Shown here: one piece after another, positions 36,125 through 44,806 of the stretch
Layout of the letters: each line of letters begins with the position of its first letter
How positions within the stretch are numbered: position 1 is the first letter of the stretch
Assembly (NCBI GenBank): GCA_001657385.1
Contig: LYSZ01000009.1
Location: 1-64,000, forward strand
Direction: 5' to 3'
DNA from: Parvularcula sp. BBD 1991-13
GTDB lineage: Bacteria > Pseudomonadota > Alphaproteobacteria > Caulobacterales > Parvularculaceae
DNA: 64,000 nt
Made by a program: the position numbers and the translations under genes
The notes under the pieces: model-generated
Databases searched by the model: none
The model's input: the letters and a program-made list of their open reading frames with translations, nothing else
Told to the model about the DNA's origin: nothing

Positions 36125-36250
36125 TTAACCCTGGCGGGCCTTGAAGCGCCGCTGCGTCTTGTTGATCACGTAGACGCGGCCCTTGCGCCGCACGACGCGG
36201 CAGTCTTTGTGCCGGGCTTTCAACGACTTAAGGGAGCTGCGGACTTTCAT
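36125..36250 (-). CDS. rpmJ: 50S ribosomal protein L36
   Basis: A 41-residue L36. It begins '[20 protein letters not shown]' and ends '[15 protein letters not shown]'. Only one cysteine of the zinc ribbon is left (the CxxC pairs of zinc-binding L36 are absent), so it is the zinc-independent (YkgO-like) form. It is short and easily missed, but unambiguous. No strong ribosome-binding site. Confidence 0.93.
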   Translation of the reverse strand: MKVRSSLKSLKARHKDCRVVRRKGRVYVINKTQRRFKARQG

Positions 36251-36442
36251 GACGGTGGCTTTCGTTGTTCTGTTGAGCGCGCGGAGATAGTCAAATCCCG
36301 CGAGGCTGTCAACCGCCCGGCGTTCGCCGCGCGGTCGAGGCTTGGACGGAGCGGGGCCCGATTCAAATTTTATCTGAAACGCCGGCGACGATCGGGTAGC
36401 CTGTTCGCGGCGGACTGTCACGACGGACAGCGGAGGGTCGCG

Positions 36443-37027
36443 ATGAAACACGTCCTGGTCGCAGCAGCGCTTGCAGTTGTCGCCCCCGCCGCCAATGGCG
36501 CGGGCGCCGCGCAAGGCCAATATCCAACACATCTTCCAACGCACCCTCCAAAACTGGCCCCAACCGGCGCGCCGGCGAAGGCGCCGGCCCTGATCCCGGT
36601 TCGGATGCCGATTCAGATCCAGGCCCAGATCCAGGCGCAGATCCTGGGCCAACGCGGCGATGCAGCCGAACAGCGCTACTGCACCCAGTCCGGCCCGTTC
36701 ATGATCCGCTTCGAGAATGGCCGGGCGGCGGGGATATTCGCCGCCCTGCCCCTTCCGGGCGGCGCCGGATCGGGCTTGCGGACGGGTCCGGGACCCGGCG
36801 CCATGGCTGGCGTGGTCGCCAGCCGCACCCTGGAAGGCGTATGGACCTTGAGCGACCGGCGCGGTCTGATCCGGATCGGTTTTTCCGAGGACTGGTCTTC
36901 TTTCATCGCCGCCTATGCGGTCGAGGCGGACACGTCCGAGTGGGCCGGCGGATGGATGGGCTACCTGCCGCCGGCGGGCGACCCGGCCGACTTCGTGATC
37001 GACGGCGAGCGCTATCATTGCGAATAG
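36443..37027 (+). CDS. Exported protein of unknown function
   Basis: A 194-residue protein. Signal peptide '[21 protein letters not shown]', then a Pro/Ala/Gln-rich linker (with '[12 protein letters not shown]' encoded by a 12-nt repeat) and a small C-terminal domain with two cysteines ('QRYCTQSG' and final 'YHCE') that may form a disulphide. ATG 36443 has GGAGGG upstream; a longer frame back to 36209 overlaps rpmJ and is rejected. Family not recognised. The next gene (SDR) starts 28 bp downstream, so cotranscription is likely. Confidence 0.72.
   Translation: MKHVLVAAALAVVAPAANGAGAAQGQYPTHLPTHPPKLAPTGAPAKAPALIPVRMPIQIQAQIQAQILGQRGDAAEQRYCTQSGPFMIRFENGRAAGIFAALPLPGGAGSGLRTGPGPGAMAGVVASRTLEGVWTLSDRRGLIRIGFSEDWSSFIAAYAVEADTSEWAGGWMGYLPPAGDPADFVIDGERYHCE
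36614..36649. repeat. Three 12-nt tandem repeats in exported protein gene
   Basis: CAGATCCAGGCC, CAGATCCAGGCG and CAGATCCTGGGC run in tandem at 36614-36649 and encode [12 protein letters not shown] behind the signal peptide. Confidence 0.9.
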
Positions 37028-37054
37028 CGCCGGGGCGGATTAAGAGGCGCGGTC

Positions 37055-37822
37055 ATGATCCAGCATCCAGACGCCGCCGCCGCTTCCGCCGCCATTCCCG
37101 ATCTTTCCGGCAAGACCGCGCTTGTCACCGGCGCGTCGCGCGGCATCGGCCGGGCGCTCAGCCTCGCGCTCGCCGGCGCCGGCGCGCATGTACTCGCGCT
37201 GGCGCGTACGAGCGGGGGCCTTGAAGAGCTTGACGACGAGATCAAGGCCGCCGGCGGCTCGGCCTCGCTGATCCCCCTCGACCTCGTGGAAGGAGACGGA
37301 ATCGAAAAGCTCGGCGCCGCGTTGTTGCAGCGCTTCGAGGCGCTCGACATCCTCGTCGGCAACGCGGCGATCCTCGGCGACCTCGCGCCGCTGAGCGACA
37401 TCGACGCCAAGGTCTGGCAGGCGACGATGAACCTCAATGTCAACGCCAACTGGCGGCTGATCCGCGCCCTCGACCCGTTGCTCCAACGATCCCCGGACGG
37501 CCGCGCGGTCTTCATCACGTCCCGCGTCGGCGGCGAACTGGCGCGGGCCTACTGGGGCGCCTACGGCGTCTCGAAAGCGGCGCTCGAAATGCTCGCCGCA
37601 ACCTATGCGGAGGAAAACCGCAACACCAATCTCTCCGTCGCGATCATCGATCCGGGCCCGATGCGCACCGCCATGCGCGCGCGCGCCATGCCGGGGGAAA
37701 AGCCCGAAACCCTGCCTGAGCCGGCCGCGCTGGCGCCCCTGCTCTATCATGCGGTGACGGCCAAGGCCGACGGGCCGGTGCGGCTCGTGTTCCGGGAATG
37801 GCGCGAGGCCGGCAAGGCGTAA
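37055..37822 (+). CDS. SDR family oxidoreductase
   Basis: A 255-residue classical short-chain dehydrogenase. The cofactor motif is 'TGASRGIGRA' (near residue 28), 'NAAIL' is the stabilising NxA motif, the catalytic Ser is in 'FITSRVGGE' and YxxxK is 'YGVSK' (near residue 170). It reduces or oxidises an unknown carbonyl/alcohol substrate with NAD(P). It lacks a signal and is cytoplasmic. It follows the unknown exported protein by 28 bp and converges on der; repeat copy C lies between. Confidence 0.9.
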   Translation: MIQHPDAAAASAAIPDLSGKTALVTGASRGIGRALSLALAGAGAHVLALARTSGGLEELDDEIKAAGGSASLIPLDLVEGDGIEKLGAALLQRFEALDILVGNAAILGDLAPLSDIDAKVWQATMNLNVNANWRLIRALDPLLQRSPDGRAVFITSRVGGELARAYWGAYGVSKAALEMLAATYAEENRNTNLSVAIIDPGPMRTAMRARAMPGEKPETLPEPAALAPLLYHAVTAKADGPVRLVFREWREAGKA

Positions 37823-37851
37823 CGCGCCGCTTGAGAATTCAGCGCCGATTT

Positions 37852-37880
37852 GCGAATCGCGTTGAACGCAACTGGCCCTA
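37852..37880 (-). repeat. Stop-codon-associated hairpin repeat, copy C
   Basis: Identical over 29 bp to copy A. On the minus strand it starts at the der TAG stop (37878-37880), then GGCCAG, then the core TTGCGTTCAACGCGA. It sits between the convergent SDR and der genes. Confidence 0.87.
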
Positions 37881-39245
37881 ACGCCTTTCCTTGGCATAGG
37901 GATTGTCCGGCTTTTTCAGGATCAGCCGGATCGGCACCGCCTTGATGTCGAACGCGTCCCGGATGCCGTTGACGAGATAGCGCTTGTAGGATTCCGGCAG
38001 GTCCTCCGCCCGCGTGCACTGGGCGACAAAGGTCGGCGGGCGCGTCTTGGTCTGGGCGATATAGCGCAGCTTGATCCGCTGGCCGGAGACCGCCGGCGGC
38101 GCATGGCGCGAGACCGCCTCGCGCAGCCAGTCGTTGAGATCGGGCGTTTTGACCCGCGCGTTCCAGTCGACATAAACGCCGGTCACCGCGGGCATGAGCT
38201 TGCCGATGCCCGCGCCGGTCAGCGCCGACAGGGCGACGATCGGCGCCCCCGGCGCCTGGGGCAGGAGCCGCGAGACCTTCTCGCGCAAGGCGGCCATGGC
38301 GTCGTCGCGATCCTCGACGAGATCCCACTTGTTGACGGCGATGACCAGCGCGCGCCCCTCGCGCAGGGCGAGATCGGCGATCTGAAGATCCTGTTTCTCG
38401 AACGGCGCCTCGGCGTCGGTCAGAAGAACGACAACCTCCGCGAACTGAATGGCGCGCAGGCTGTCGGCCACCGAGAGTTTTTCAAGCTTCGACTGGACCT
38501 TCGCTTTTTTGCGCATGCCGGCGGTGTCGAACAGCTTGACCGGCCAGTCCCTGTCGCGGCCCTTCCAGATCCATTCCACGGAGATGGAATCGCGGGTGAT
38601 CCCCGCCTCCGGCCCGGTCAGAAGCCGGTCCTCGCCGATGATCCGGTTGACCAGCGTCGATTTTCCCGCGTTCGGCCGGCCGACGATGGCGACCCGCAGG
38701 GGTTTCAGCGGATTGTCCCAGTCAAGCGCCTCGGCGTCTTCCGGCGCGGCGCCGGCGATGAAGGGTTCGAGCGCGTTGAAGAGATCGCCCATGCCTTCGC
38801 CATGTTCGGCGGAAATCGCCACCGGCTCGCCCAGACCCAGCGCATAAGCGTCGTACACGCCGCTTTCGCTGGCGCGGCTTTCCGACTTGTTGGCGGCGAG
38901 GATGACCGGCTTGCCGGTGGAGCGCAGGAAATCCGCGAACCCGTGGTCGAGGGGCGTCACGCCCGCGCGGGCGTCGATCAGGAACAGGCACGCGGCCGCC
39001 TCCGCGATCGCGGCTTCGCTCTGCCGGCGCATGCGCCCTTCGAGCGCGGCGTCCGGCGCTTCTTCAAGACCGGGCGTGTCGATGACGACGAACTCAAGAT
39101 CGCCGAGCCTGGCCGCGCCTTCGCGCCGGTCTCGGGTGACGCCCGGCGTGTCGTCGACAATCGCCAGCCGCTTGCCCACGAGCCGGTTGAACAGGGTCGA
39201 CTTGCCGACATTGGGCCGGCCGATAAGCGCGATTTTCACGGACAT
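37878..39245 (-). CDS. der: Ribosome biogenesis GTPase Der (EngA)
   Basis: A 455-residue double-GTPase that acts in 50S ribosome maturation. GTPase 1 has the P-loop '[14 protein letters not shown]' at residue 8 and 'DTPGLEEAP'; GTPase 2 has '[14 protein letters not shown]' (near 190) and '[10 protein letters not shown]'. A KH-like domain with '[15 protein letters not shown]' follows. Length is normal. Order is yfgM-like, bamB, der, as in many proteobacteria. The TAG stop lies in repeat copy C. Confidence 0.97.
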   Translation of the reverse strand: MSVKIALIGRPNVGKSTLFNRLVGKRLAIVDDTPGVTRDRREGAARLGDLEFVVIDTPGLEEAPDAALEGRMRRQSEAAIAEAAACLFLIDARAGVTPLDHGFADFLRSTGKPVILAANKSESRASESGVYDAYALGLGEPVAISAEHGEGMGDLFNALEPFIAGAAPEDAEALDWDNPLKPLRVAIVGRPNAGKSTLVNRIIGEDRLLTGPEAGITRDSISVEWIWKGRDRDWPVKLFDTAGMRKKAKVQSKLEKLSVADSLRAIQFAEVVVLLTDAEAPFEKQDLQIADLALREGRALVIAVNKWDLVEDRDDAMAALREKVSRLLPQAPGAPIVALSALTGAGIGKLMPAVTGVYVDWNARVKTPDLNDWLREAVSRHAPPAVSGQRIKLRYIAQTKTRPPTFVAQCTRAEDLPESYKRYLVNGIRDAFDIKAVPIRLILKKPDNPYAKERR

Positions 39246-39289
39246 GAGCGATCGGGCGGACCGTCGCCGGCGTTGCGCGCGACAGCGCG

Positions 39290-40735
39290 TCAGCGCATGG
39301 CGATCAGCTTGCCATCCTCCGTCAGAATAAACAGCTTTTCATTCGCGACGACCGGGGCCACCACCGAACCGCCGCTGATTTTCTCCCGCTGAACGATCTC
39401 GCCGGTCAGCGGGGAGACCTTGACGATCTCGCGGTCGTTGGAGACCAGGATCAGATGTTCGCCGGCGAGCACCGGCCCGGCCCAGGTGATGCGGCCCTTG
39501 CGTTTCTTTTCATTCTCGTAGCGCGGCAGTTGGGAGACCCAGATGACGCCGCCGTCATTGCGCGAAATGCAGGCAAGCTCTCCGTCCACGGAAATGATGA
39601 ACAGGTAATCGCCGGCGATCCACGGCATCTGGAGGCTGGCCACCGTGGTTTCCCAGACCGGACGTCCGGCGCGGATGTCGATGGCGGCGAGCCGCCCGCC
39701 ATGGCTGACCACGAAGACGAGGCCGCGGTCGATCACCGGGCTGCCGGCGATGTCGTTCAGCGACGAGAGCGCCGTCAGGCGCGACTGCCGGGCGAGGGTC
39801 TCTTCCCACATGGCGCGGCCGGAATCGGCGATGAAGGCGACAAGCTCGCCGGACGAAAACGGCGCAACGACAAGGTCGCCGGCCGCGGCCGGCGAGGACG
39901 AGGACAGAAAGCGCGCGGTTTCCTCGAACGAGCTGAACGTCCATTCGCGCTCGCCCGTAGCCTGGTTGAGGGCGAGAAATTCGTTCGTGTTGGTCGTCAG
40001 GAACACCAGTCCGCGATGGGCGGTGGGCGGCGTGCGCACCGGAGCGTCGGTCTCCACGCGCCACAATTCGTCGCCGGTGATCGCGTCAAGGGCGGCGATA
40101 AAGCCGAACCCGGAGGTTACGAACACCTTGCCCTGGTCGAAAGCGACGCCGCCCCCGAACCCGATCTGCGCCGGGCCGGTCCGGCGCAGAAACTCGCGCA
40201 GGCGGAACCGCTCCTTCAGCTCCGGCGCCAGTTCCTTGCGCCAGATCAGCTCGCCGTCCTCGGCGTTGATCGCCGACACGGAGGCTTCGGCGTCGACGAC
40301 GAAGACGCGGTCGTTGACGACGATCGGCGGCGAGGTGAGCCGCGCCCGCGCCGAGGCCGCGCCGATGTCGACTTTCCAGATCTCGTCCAGCTCCAGGGTG
40401 GCGCTCACATGGTGGAGGGTGTGGTCGGCCTCACCGCCCGGCTGCGGCCAGGAAGCGTTGACGTAGGACGGGGGGATGTTGACGACGGCGCCGAGATAGC
40501 GCGGGTCTGCGGAAAGCTGTTCGTCAAGGGCGAGGATGGAGACGCGGTCCTCTTCCTCGGGCGCGTTCTCGTCGTCGTCGTCGCCGCCGCCGAAAGGATT
40601 AAGGGCGCAGGCCGAGACGAGCGCGAACAGCGCGGCGATCCCCGCGGCGCGCAGCGCCCGGAAAATGGCGGGACGGTCCGCCGAAACGTCCGGACAGCCA
40701 TGTGTGAGGGAATAAATCGGCAAACGACCGGTCAT
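39290..40735 (-). CDS. bamB: Outer-membrane assembly lipoprotein BamB
   Basis: A 481-residue lipoprotein with signal peptide and lipobox 'LVSAC', then eight PQQ-type beta-propeller blades (for example '[19 protein letters not shown]', '[19 protein letters not shown]'). BamB binds BamA in the BAM complex that inserts outer-membrane barrels. Slightly long for the family because of an acidic linker after the lipobox ('[16 protein letters not shown]'). The ATG is 3 bp after the preceding gene's stop, and der follows 44 bp downstream. Confidence 0.93.
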   Translation of the reverse strand: MTGRLPIYSLTHGCPDVSADRPAIFRALRAAGIAALFALVSACALNPFGGGDDDDENAPEEEDRVSILALDEQLSADPRYLGAVVNIPPSYVNASWPQPGGEADHTLHHVSATLELDEIWKVDIGAASARARLTSPPIVVNDRVFVVDAEASVSAINAEDGELIWRKELAPELKERFRLREFLRRTGPAQIGFGGGVAFDQGKVFVTSGFGFIAALDAITGDELWRVETDAPVRTPPTAHRGLVFLTTNTNEFLALNQATGEREWTFSSFEETARFLSSSSPAAAGDLVVAPFSSGELVAFIADSGRAMWEETLARQSRLTALSSLNDIAGSPVIDRGLVFVVSHGGRLAAIDIRAGRPVWETTVASLQMPWIAGDYLFIISVDGELACISRNDGGVIWVSQLPRYENEKKRKGRITWAGPVLAGEHLILVSNDREIVKVSPLTGEIVQREKISGGSVVAPVVANEKLFILTEDGKLIAMR

Positions 40736-40738
40736 GCT

Positions 40739-41635
40739 CTACTGCGCCTCGCTATCGGGGTCGGGGGCCTCGGACTCAAGGTCGCCAGCGTCAGGGTCGC
40801 CGGCTTCAGGAGCCCCGTCTCCGGCGAGATCGGGCGCGGCGCCGGTTTCACCGTCCTGCCCGTCGCCGTCGATGGACGCCGCCAGCGGGTCGCCCGCCGC
40901 CGGCGCCGCCATGTCGGACGCCGCGTCGTCGCCGACCGCGCGCATCAGGTCTTCCAGGCGCGCCTCGCCGGTGATGTTGACCCCCGCCTTGCCCGACGCG
41001 GCGAGCGCGGCGAAATCCTCCGCGCGCTGGCGCACCGACGGGGGTGCGGACAAGTCCAGGGTCAACTCGCGAAACAGCGCCTGCGCCGTTTCATAATCCT
41101 CGGCGCCCAGCGCGGCGAGGGCGAGGACTTCGCGCGCGTAAACGCCGAACGGGCCGCCGTCGTCGGCGAGACCGTCGAGATCCGAGAGAACCGCGTCGCG
41201 CCCGTCGGCGAGGGAGAGATAGGCGGCGCGCAGGCGGGCGAACTCGCGCACCCGGCGCGCCACAGCGCCGTCATTGTAAACCTCGCGATAGATCTCCACG
41301 GCGCGCAGCCTTTCCCCGCCGCTCGCATAGGACCCGGCCGCACGCAGCCGGGCGAGCGCGCCGTATCCGCCGCCGGCCTCGCCCACGGCGGCGAGCGCCT
41401 GGCGGCCGGCGTCGCGGTCCTCGGCAAGCCGTTCGACCGCGGCGTCGAAGTTGAGCGCCTGCGCTTTCGCCGCAGCGTCCTCGCGCGCGCTCCAGATCTG
41501 CCACCCGGCGACGCCGACGACGATCGCCGCGCCGGCGCCGATGAGCATCGGCCCGTATTGGCGAAGCTTCTGATTAAGGTCGTCTTCCGCGAGTTCCTGG
41601 TCGACCTCGCGCAGCATGCTTTCGTCGTTCGCCAC
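40739..41635 (-). CDS. YfgM-like tetratricopeptide membrane protein
   Basis: A 298-residue protein with an N-terminal cytoplasmic tail, one membrane helix ('PMLIGAGAAIVVGVAGWQI', about residues 29-48) and a periplasmic TPR-like domain, as in YfgM, which partners the Sec translocon and periplasmic chaperones. The C-terminal 70 residues are Asp/Glu/Pro/Gly-rich and disordered. It is the first gene of the yfgM-bamB-der unit. Divergent from the lipocalin gene across 165 bp. Confidence 0.85.
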   Translation of the reverse strand: MANDESMLREVDQELAEDDLNQKLRQYGPMLIGAGAAIVVGVAGWQIWSAREDAAAKAQALNFDAAVERLAEDRDAGRQALAAVGEAGGGYGALARLRAAGSYASGGERLRAVEIYREVYNDGAVARRVREFARLRAAYLSLADGRDAVLSDLDGLADDGGPFGVYAREVLALAALGAEDYETAQALFRELTLDLSAPPSVRQRAEDFAALAASGKAGVNITGEARLEDLMRAVGDDAASDMAAPAAGDPLAASIDGDGQDGETGAAPDLAGDGAPEAGDPDAGDLESEAPDPDSEAQ

Positions 41636-41800
41636 TCTTGAATTGCCTTTTCACGCCGTTTTCGGTTGAACGCCGGTTCTAACCGCCTTTCAAACCCGGC
41701 GCAATCAGGCGGCTTCGCGCTGGAGCGCATCACGAAAAAGAGGCGACATTCCGGCCTGTCGGGAATTGAGGAATAGCCAGCGGGCGCGTACAAGACCCGG

Positions 41801-42355
41801 ATGACGATGTTCCGCCTGTCCGCCGCCGCGCTTTTCCTCGCCGTCGCCGCCTGCGAAGACCCGCCGGTGAACCGCGACGCCTCGATCCCGCTCGAGACGG
41901 TTCGTGAGGTCGACGTGGAGCGCTATCTCGGCCTGTGGTACGAGATCGCGCGGTTCCCGAACCGGTTCGAGGAGAACTGCGAAGCGGTGACCGCCGAATA
42001 CGCCCGGCGCGACGACGGGCTGATCGCGGTGACCAACACCTGCCGCCAGGGCGCGCCGGACGGGAAGGCGCGGGCCGCCAAAGGGCGCGCGCGGATCGTC
42101 GACGAGGCAACCAACGCCAAGCTGGAAGTCAGTTTCTTCGGCCCGTTCTGGGGCGATTACTGGATCATCGATCTCGACGCGGACTACTCCCTCGCCGTGG
42201 TCGGCGAACCGGAGGGGCGCTATCTCTGGGTCCTGTCGCGCACGCCGGCCATCTCCGAGGACGCCCTCGCCGACACCCTCGCGACGCTGAAAGGCTTCGG
42301 CTACGACACCGACGCGCTTTACTTTCCTGAGCAGCCCCCGGCCACTACGCCGTAA
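41801..42355 (+). CDS. Lipocalin family outer-membrane lipoprotein (Blc-like)
   Basis: A 184-residue lipocalin. Lipobox 'AVAAC', then the lipocalin signature 'YLGLWYEIARFPNRFEENC' near residue 46 and 'WGDYWIIDLDADYSLAVVG' and 'YLWVLSRTP' motifs as in Blc. These lipoproteins bind lipids in the periplasm, perhaps lysophospholipids. ATG 41801 or ATG 41807 may start it. Convergent with the small membrane gene. Confidence 0.92.
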   Translation: MTMFRLSAAALFLAVAACEDPPVNRDASIPLETVREVDVERYLGLWYEIARFPNRFEENCEAVTAEYARRDDGLIAVTNTCRQGAPDGKARAAKGRARIVDEATNAKLEVSFFGPFWGDYWIIDLDADYSLAVVGEPEGRYLWVLSRTPAISEDALADTLATLKGFGYDTDALYFPEQPPATTP

Positions 42356-42387
42356 CCGCCTTACCGGGGCCGCTCGCCCATAGTTCC

Positions 42388-42831
42388 TCACCCGGCGCGC
42401 CGGCGCGCCGCCGTCATCGTGAAGCCGTCGCGGGCGTTCATCGCGATGAGGCCGAGATTGACGGCGCCGAACAGAAGCTCCGCCGCCTGAACCGCGACGA
42501 AGGCGGCGTCGAATTCTCCCATGCGCGCCTTGTGCGCCAGGAAAAAAGCCGCCGGCATCAGCACGAAAATCCCGTTGGCGGCGATGATCGGCATGCGTTT
42601 TTTCTTCCTTGAAACCAGCCCGCCCGTGCGTCCGCCGGCGAGCGAAAATCCCGTGCCGCCGGTCGCGGCGAGCGCCGGGACCAGGACGAGAAATCCCCAG
42701 GGGATCAGCGTTTTGACCTGAACGATCAGCGCCGCCGAACCGCTCAGTTCAGCGACCGCGGTCGACAACCAGAAGATAGCAATCACGCCGGCGGCGACGC
42801 AGCCGGCGACGAGATGGATGCGAGTTTTCAT
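42388..42831 (-). CDS. Four-helix membrane protein, probable target of MarR
   Basis: A 147-residue protein with about four membrane helices and the positively charged loop 'GLVSRKKKRMP'. I do not recognise the family. It is divergent from the MarR regulator across 60 bp that contain the dyad listed below, so it is probably controlled by it. Start has a GGGAG site. Transport or envelope function is only a guess. Confidence 0.7.
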   Translation of the reverse strand: MKTRIHLVAGCVAAGVIAIFWLSTAVAELSGSAALIVQVKTLIPWGFLVLVPALAATGGTGFSLAGGRTGGLVSRKKKRMPIIAANGIFVLMPAAFFLAHKARMGEFDAAFVAVQAAELLFGAVNLGLIAMNARDGFTMTAARRRAG

Positions 42832-42843
42832 GATGGGTCTCCC

Positions 42844-42890
42844 TTGCTTGCCGTATTCTATAGTATGCTATGTAATATTTGACAGCAAGC
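42844..42890. promoter_or_regulatory. Candidate MarR operator
   Basis: Inverted repeat GCTTGCcGT (42846-42854) and ACaGCAAGC (42882-42890) flanks an AT-rich core; an inner element ATAGTATGCTAT (42860-42871) has ATAG/CTAT ends. The right arm ends just before the MarR start codon, so binding would block both divergent promoters. Confidence 0.6.
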
Positions 42891-42891
42891 T

Positions 42892-43344
42892 ATGCATCTG
42901 CGACATGGCGTCATGGCGTTTGATAAAGAGACATCGGCGGGCTTTCTCGCCAATCACCTGGCGCGCCTGTTCGCGCACCGATTACAGTCGCGGATCGCGC
43001 GCCTCGGCCTGGCGCCGGCGCAGTTCATGACCTTGCTGGAACTATGGGAACGCGACGGGCGCACCCAGTCGGACCTGACCGCTCGGCTCGACGTGGAACA
43101 GGCGACCATGGCGGCGACGCTGAAACGGATGGAGCGCGACGGGCTGATCGCGCGCACGCCGCATCCTGACGACCGCAGGGCGCAACTGATCTGGCTGACC
43201 GACAAGGCGCGCGCGCTGGAGGCGCCGGCGAAGACGGCGGCGGACGCGGTCAACCGGGATGCTCTCGCCGCGCTGACGGAGAACCAGCGCGCGGCCGCTA
43301 TCGGCCTTATGCGCAAGATGATCGACGCCATGCGCCGCGACTGA
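42892..43344 (+). CDS. MarR family transcriptional regulator
   Basis: A 150-residue MarR protein. The winged-HTH has 'RTQSDLTARLDVEQATMAA' (recognition helix) and 'DGLIARTPHPDDRRAQLIW' (the wing with the DxR motif). It probably represses itself and the divergent membrane gene. ATG 42892 lies directly after the operator, so the transcript may be leaderless; ATG 42913 is an alternative. The inducer is unknown. Confidence 0.9.
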   Translation: MHLRHGVMAFDKETSAGFLANHLARLFAHRLQSRIARLGLAPAQFMTLLELWERDGRTQSDLTARLDVEQATMAATLKRMERDGLIARTPHPDDRRAQLIWLTDKARALEAPAKTAADAVNRDALAALTENQRAAAIGLMRKMIDAMRRD

Positions 43345-43380
43345 CCGCCGCCGCAGGCGCGGCGATCGGATGGAGAAGCG

Positions 43381-43947
43381 TCAGGAAACCAGCGCTGCGC
43401 CGGCAATGTAAGGGTGCAGGTAAAACAGGATCGCCGCATAGGCGATGAGCCCGCCGCCGACGGCGATGGCGTCGTTCGTCGCCGGTCCGGCCGCCCGCAC
43501 CGGCGCGTCGCGGCGCTTGACGGCGATGCGATCGACGACGGCGAAGGCGAGGAACGCCCCGAACAGGACGACCGAGCGCGCCTCGCCGTTGACCAGCAGG
43601 TGCGCGAACGCCCAGATTTTCACCGCCGCCAGCATGGGATGTTTCACCGCATGGGCGATTTTCCCCGCGGGCGCGTAGGCCGCGACGATCAGCACCACGG
43701 CGAAGATCATCAAAAGATAGCTGACATGGCGCAGGAAGGCCGGCGGGGTATAGAGCACGCCCGCATCCGCCGCGCCGCGCCAGCCGACGACGATCAGCAC
43801 AAATCCGGCAAGGGCGATCACGGCGTAAAGCGCCTTGTAGCCGGTCTCGCCCAGCGCGGATATCAGGGCCGCGCGCGGCCCGCGCAGCAGCGCGGTGAAA
43901 TAATGCGTCCCGAAAAAAATCAGCAAGCCAATGATCATGACGCCCAT
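43381..43947 (-). CDS. NnrU family membrane protein
   Basis: A 188-residue NnrU-family protein with about six membrane helices ('IIGLLIFFGTHYFTALLRG', 'HVSYLLMIFAVVLIVAAYA') and the family motifs 'KHPMLAAVKIWAFAHLLVN' and 'GEARSVVLFGAFLAFAVVD'. NnrU was found linked to denitrification in Rhodobacter but is widespread, including relatives of isoprenoid/carotenoid enzymes. No denitrification gene is nearby. ATG 43947 is behind GGGAGG. It is 42 bp from apt, same strand. Confidence 0.88.
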   Translation of the reverse strand: MGVMIIGLLIFFGTHYFTALLRGPRAALISALGETGYKALYAVIALAGFVLIVVGWRGAADAGVLYTPPAFLRHVSYLLMIFAVVLIVAAYAPAGKIAHAVKHPMLAAVKIWAFAHLLVNGEARSVVLFGAFLAFAVVDRIAVKRRDAPVRAAGPATNDAIAVGGGLIAYAAILFYLHPYIAGAALVS

Positions 43948-43989
43948 GGAAATCCTCCCTCGCCGCGGCCCGGCGGCCGCCACTGCATT

Positions 43990-44517
43990 CTATTCGCCCT
44001 CGAAGGCGATCAGCGAGACCACCTGCTTGCCCATGCCGCGCAGCTTCGCGGCGCCGCCGAGATCGGGCAGGTCGACGACGAAGGAACAAAGAACGATTTC
44101 AGCGCCCGCCCGCTCCAGGAGCTTGATCGACGCCGTCGCCGTGCCGCCCGTGGCGATCAGGTCGTCCACCAAGAGAACGCGGTCGCCCTTGCCGATCGCG
44201 TCGACATGGATTTCCACCTCGTCGACGCCGTATTCCAGCGCGTAGCTTTCGCCGATGGTCTCATAGGGCAGCTTGCCCTTCTTGCGGATGGGGATGAACC
44301 CGACCGAGAGCTGGTGCGCGATGGCGCCGCCGAGGATGAACCCGCGCGCCTCGATCCCCGCGACCTTGTCGATCTTCTCCCCGGCCAGGGGCTGAACCAG
44401 TTCGTCGATCGCCCGCCGAAAGGCGCGCGCATCGGCGAGCAGGGTCGTGATGTCGCGAAACATGACGCCCGGCTTGGGATAGTCGGGGATCGTCCGCACG
44501 GCGGTTTTCAAGTCCAT
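43990..44517 (-). CDS. apt: Adenine phosphoribosyltransferase
   Basis: A 175-residue APRT that salvages adenine to AMP using PRPP. The PRPP motif is '[18 protein letters not shown]' (near residue 120), and the family start '[18 protein letters not shown]' and '[15 protein letters not shown]' are clear. Length is normal. Cytoplasmic homodimer. It shares the minus strand with NnrU. Confidence 0.97.
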   Translation of the reverse strand: MDLKTAVRTIPDYPKPGVMFRDITTLLADARAFRRAIDELVQPLAGEKIDKVAGIEARGFILGGAIAHQLSVGFIPIRKKGKLPYETIGESYALEYGVDEVEIHVDAIGKGDRVLLVDDLIATGGTATASIKLLERAGAEIVLCSFVVDLPDLGGAAKLRGMGKQVVSLIAFEGE

Positions 44518-44568
44518 GATCGCGTATCCGTCATCGCAAGTCTCCGGTTCATTGTCGCAGCCTCCGCT

Positions 44569-44604
44569 GCGGTGTCAGCAGCGGTGTCCGTAGCGGTATC
44601 CGTC
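44569..44604. repeat. Three 12-nt tandem repeats upstream of apt
   Basis: GCGGTGTCAGCA, GCGGTGTCCGTA and GCGGTATCCGTC run in tandem in the 289-bp region between apt and the M13 gene. They do not lie in a credible gene. Confidence 0.85.
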
Positions 44605-44806
44605 GCCGCCAACATGCCGAAAGCATGGCGGAATCGGCGATGACCGGCAACCGGTTGTCGCCGTTCGGCCTCGCTTTGTCGCGCATCCCTTGCGCCCTGT
44701 CGATAAATCCTCAAAGTGGGCCGCCGACCGCACGACGTAAACAAACCCGTTTTAAAGATGCGCCTGGACGCGCGAACGCCGGACAGCTTTACTGGAGGAT
44801 TACACC

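Noticed and set aside
44508-44744. 78-codon minus-strand frame with [12 protein letters not shown] repeats
   Set aside because: It arises from the 12-nt noncoding repeat, has no ribosome-binding site and overlaps the apt start.
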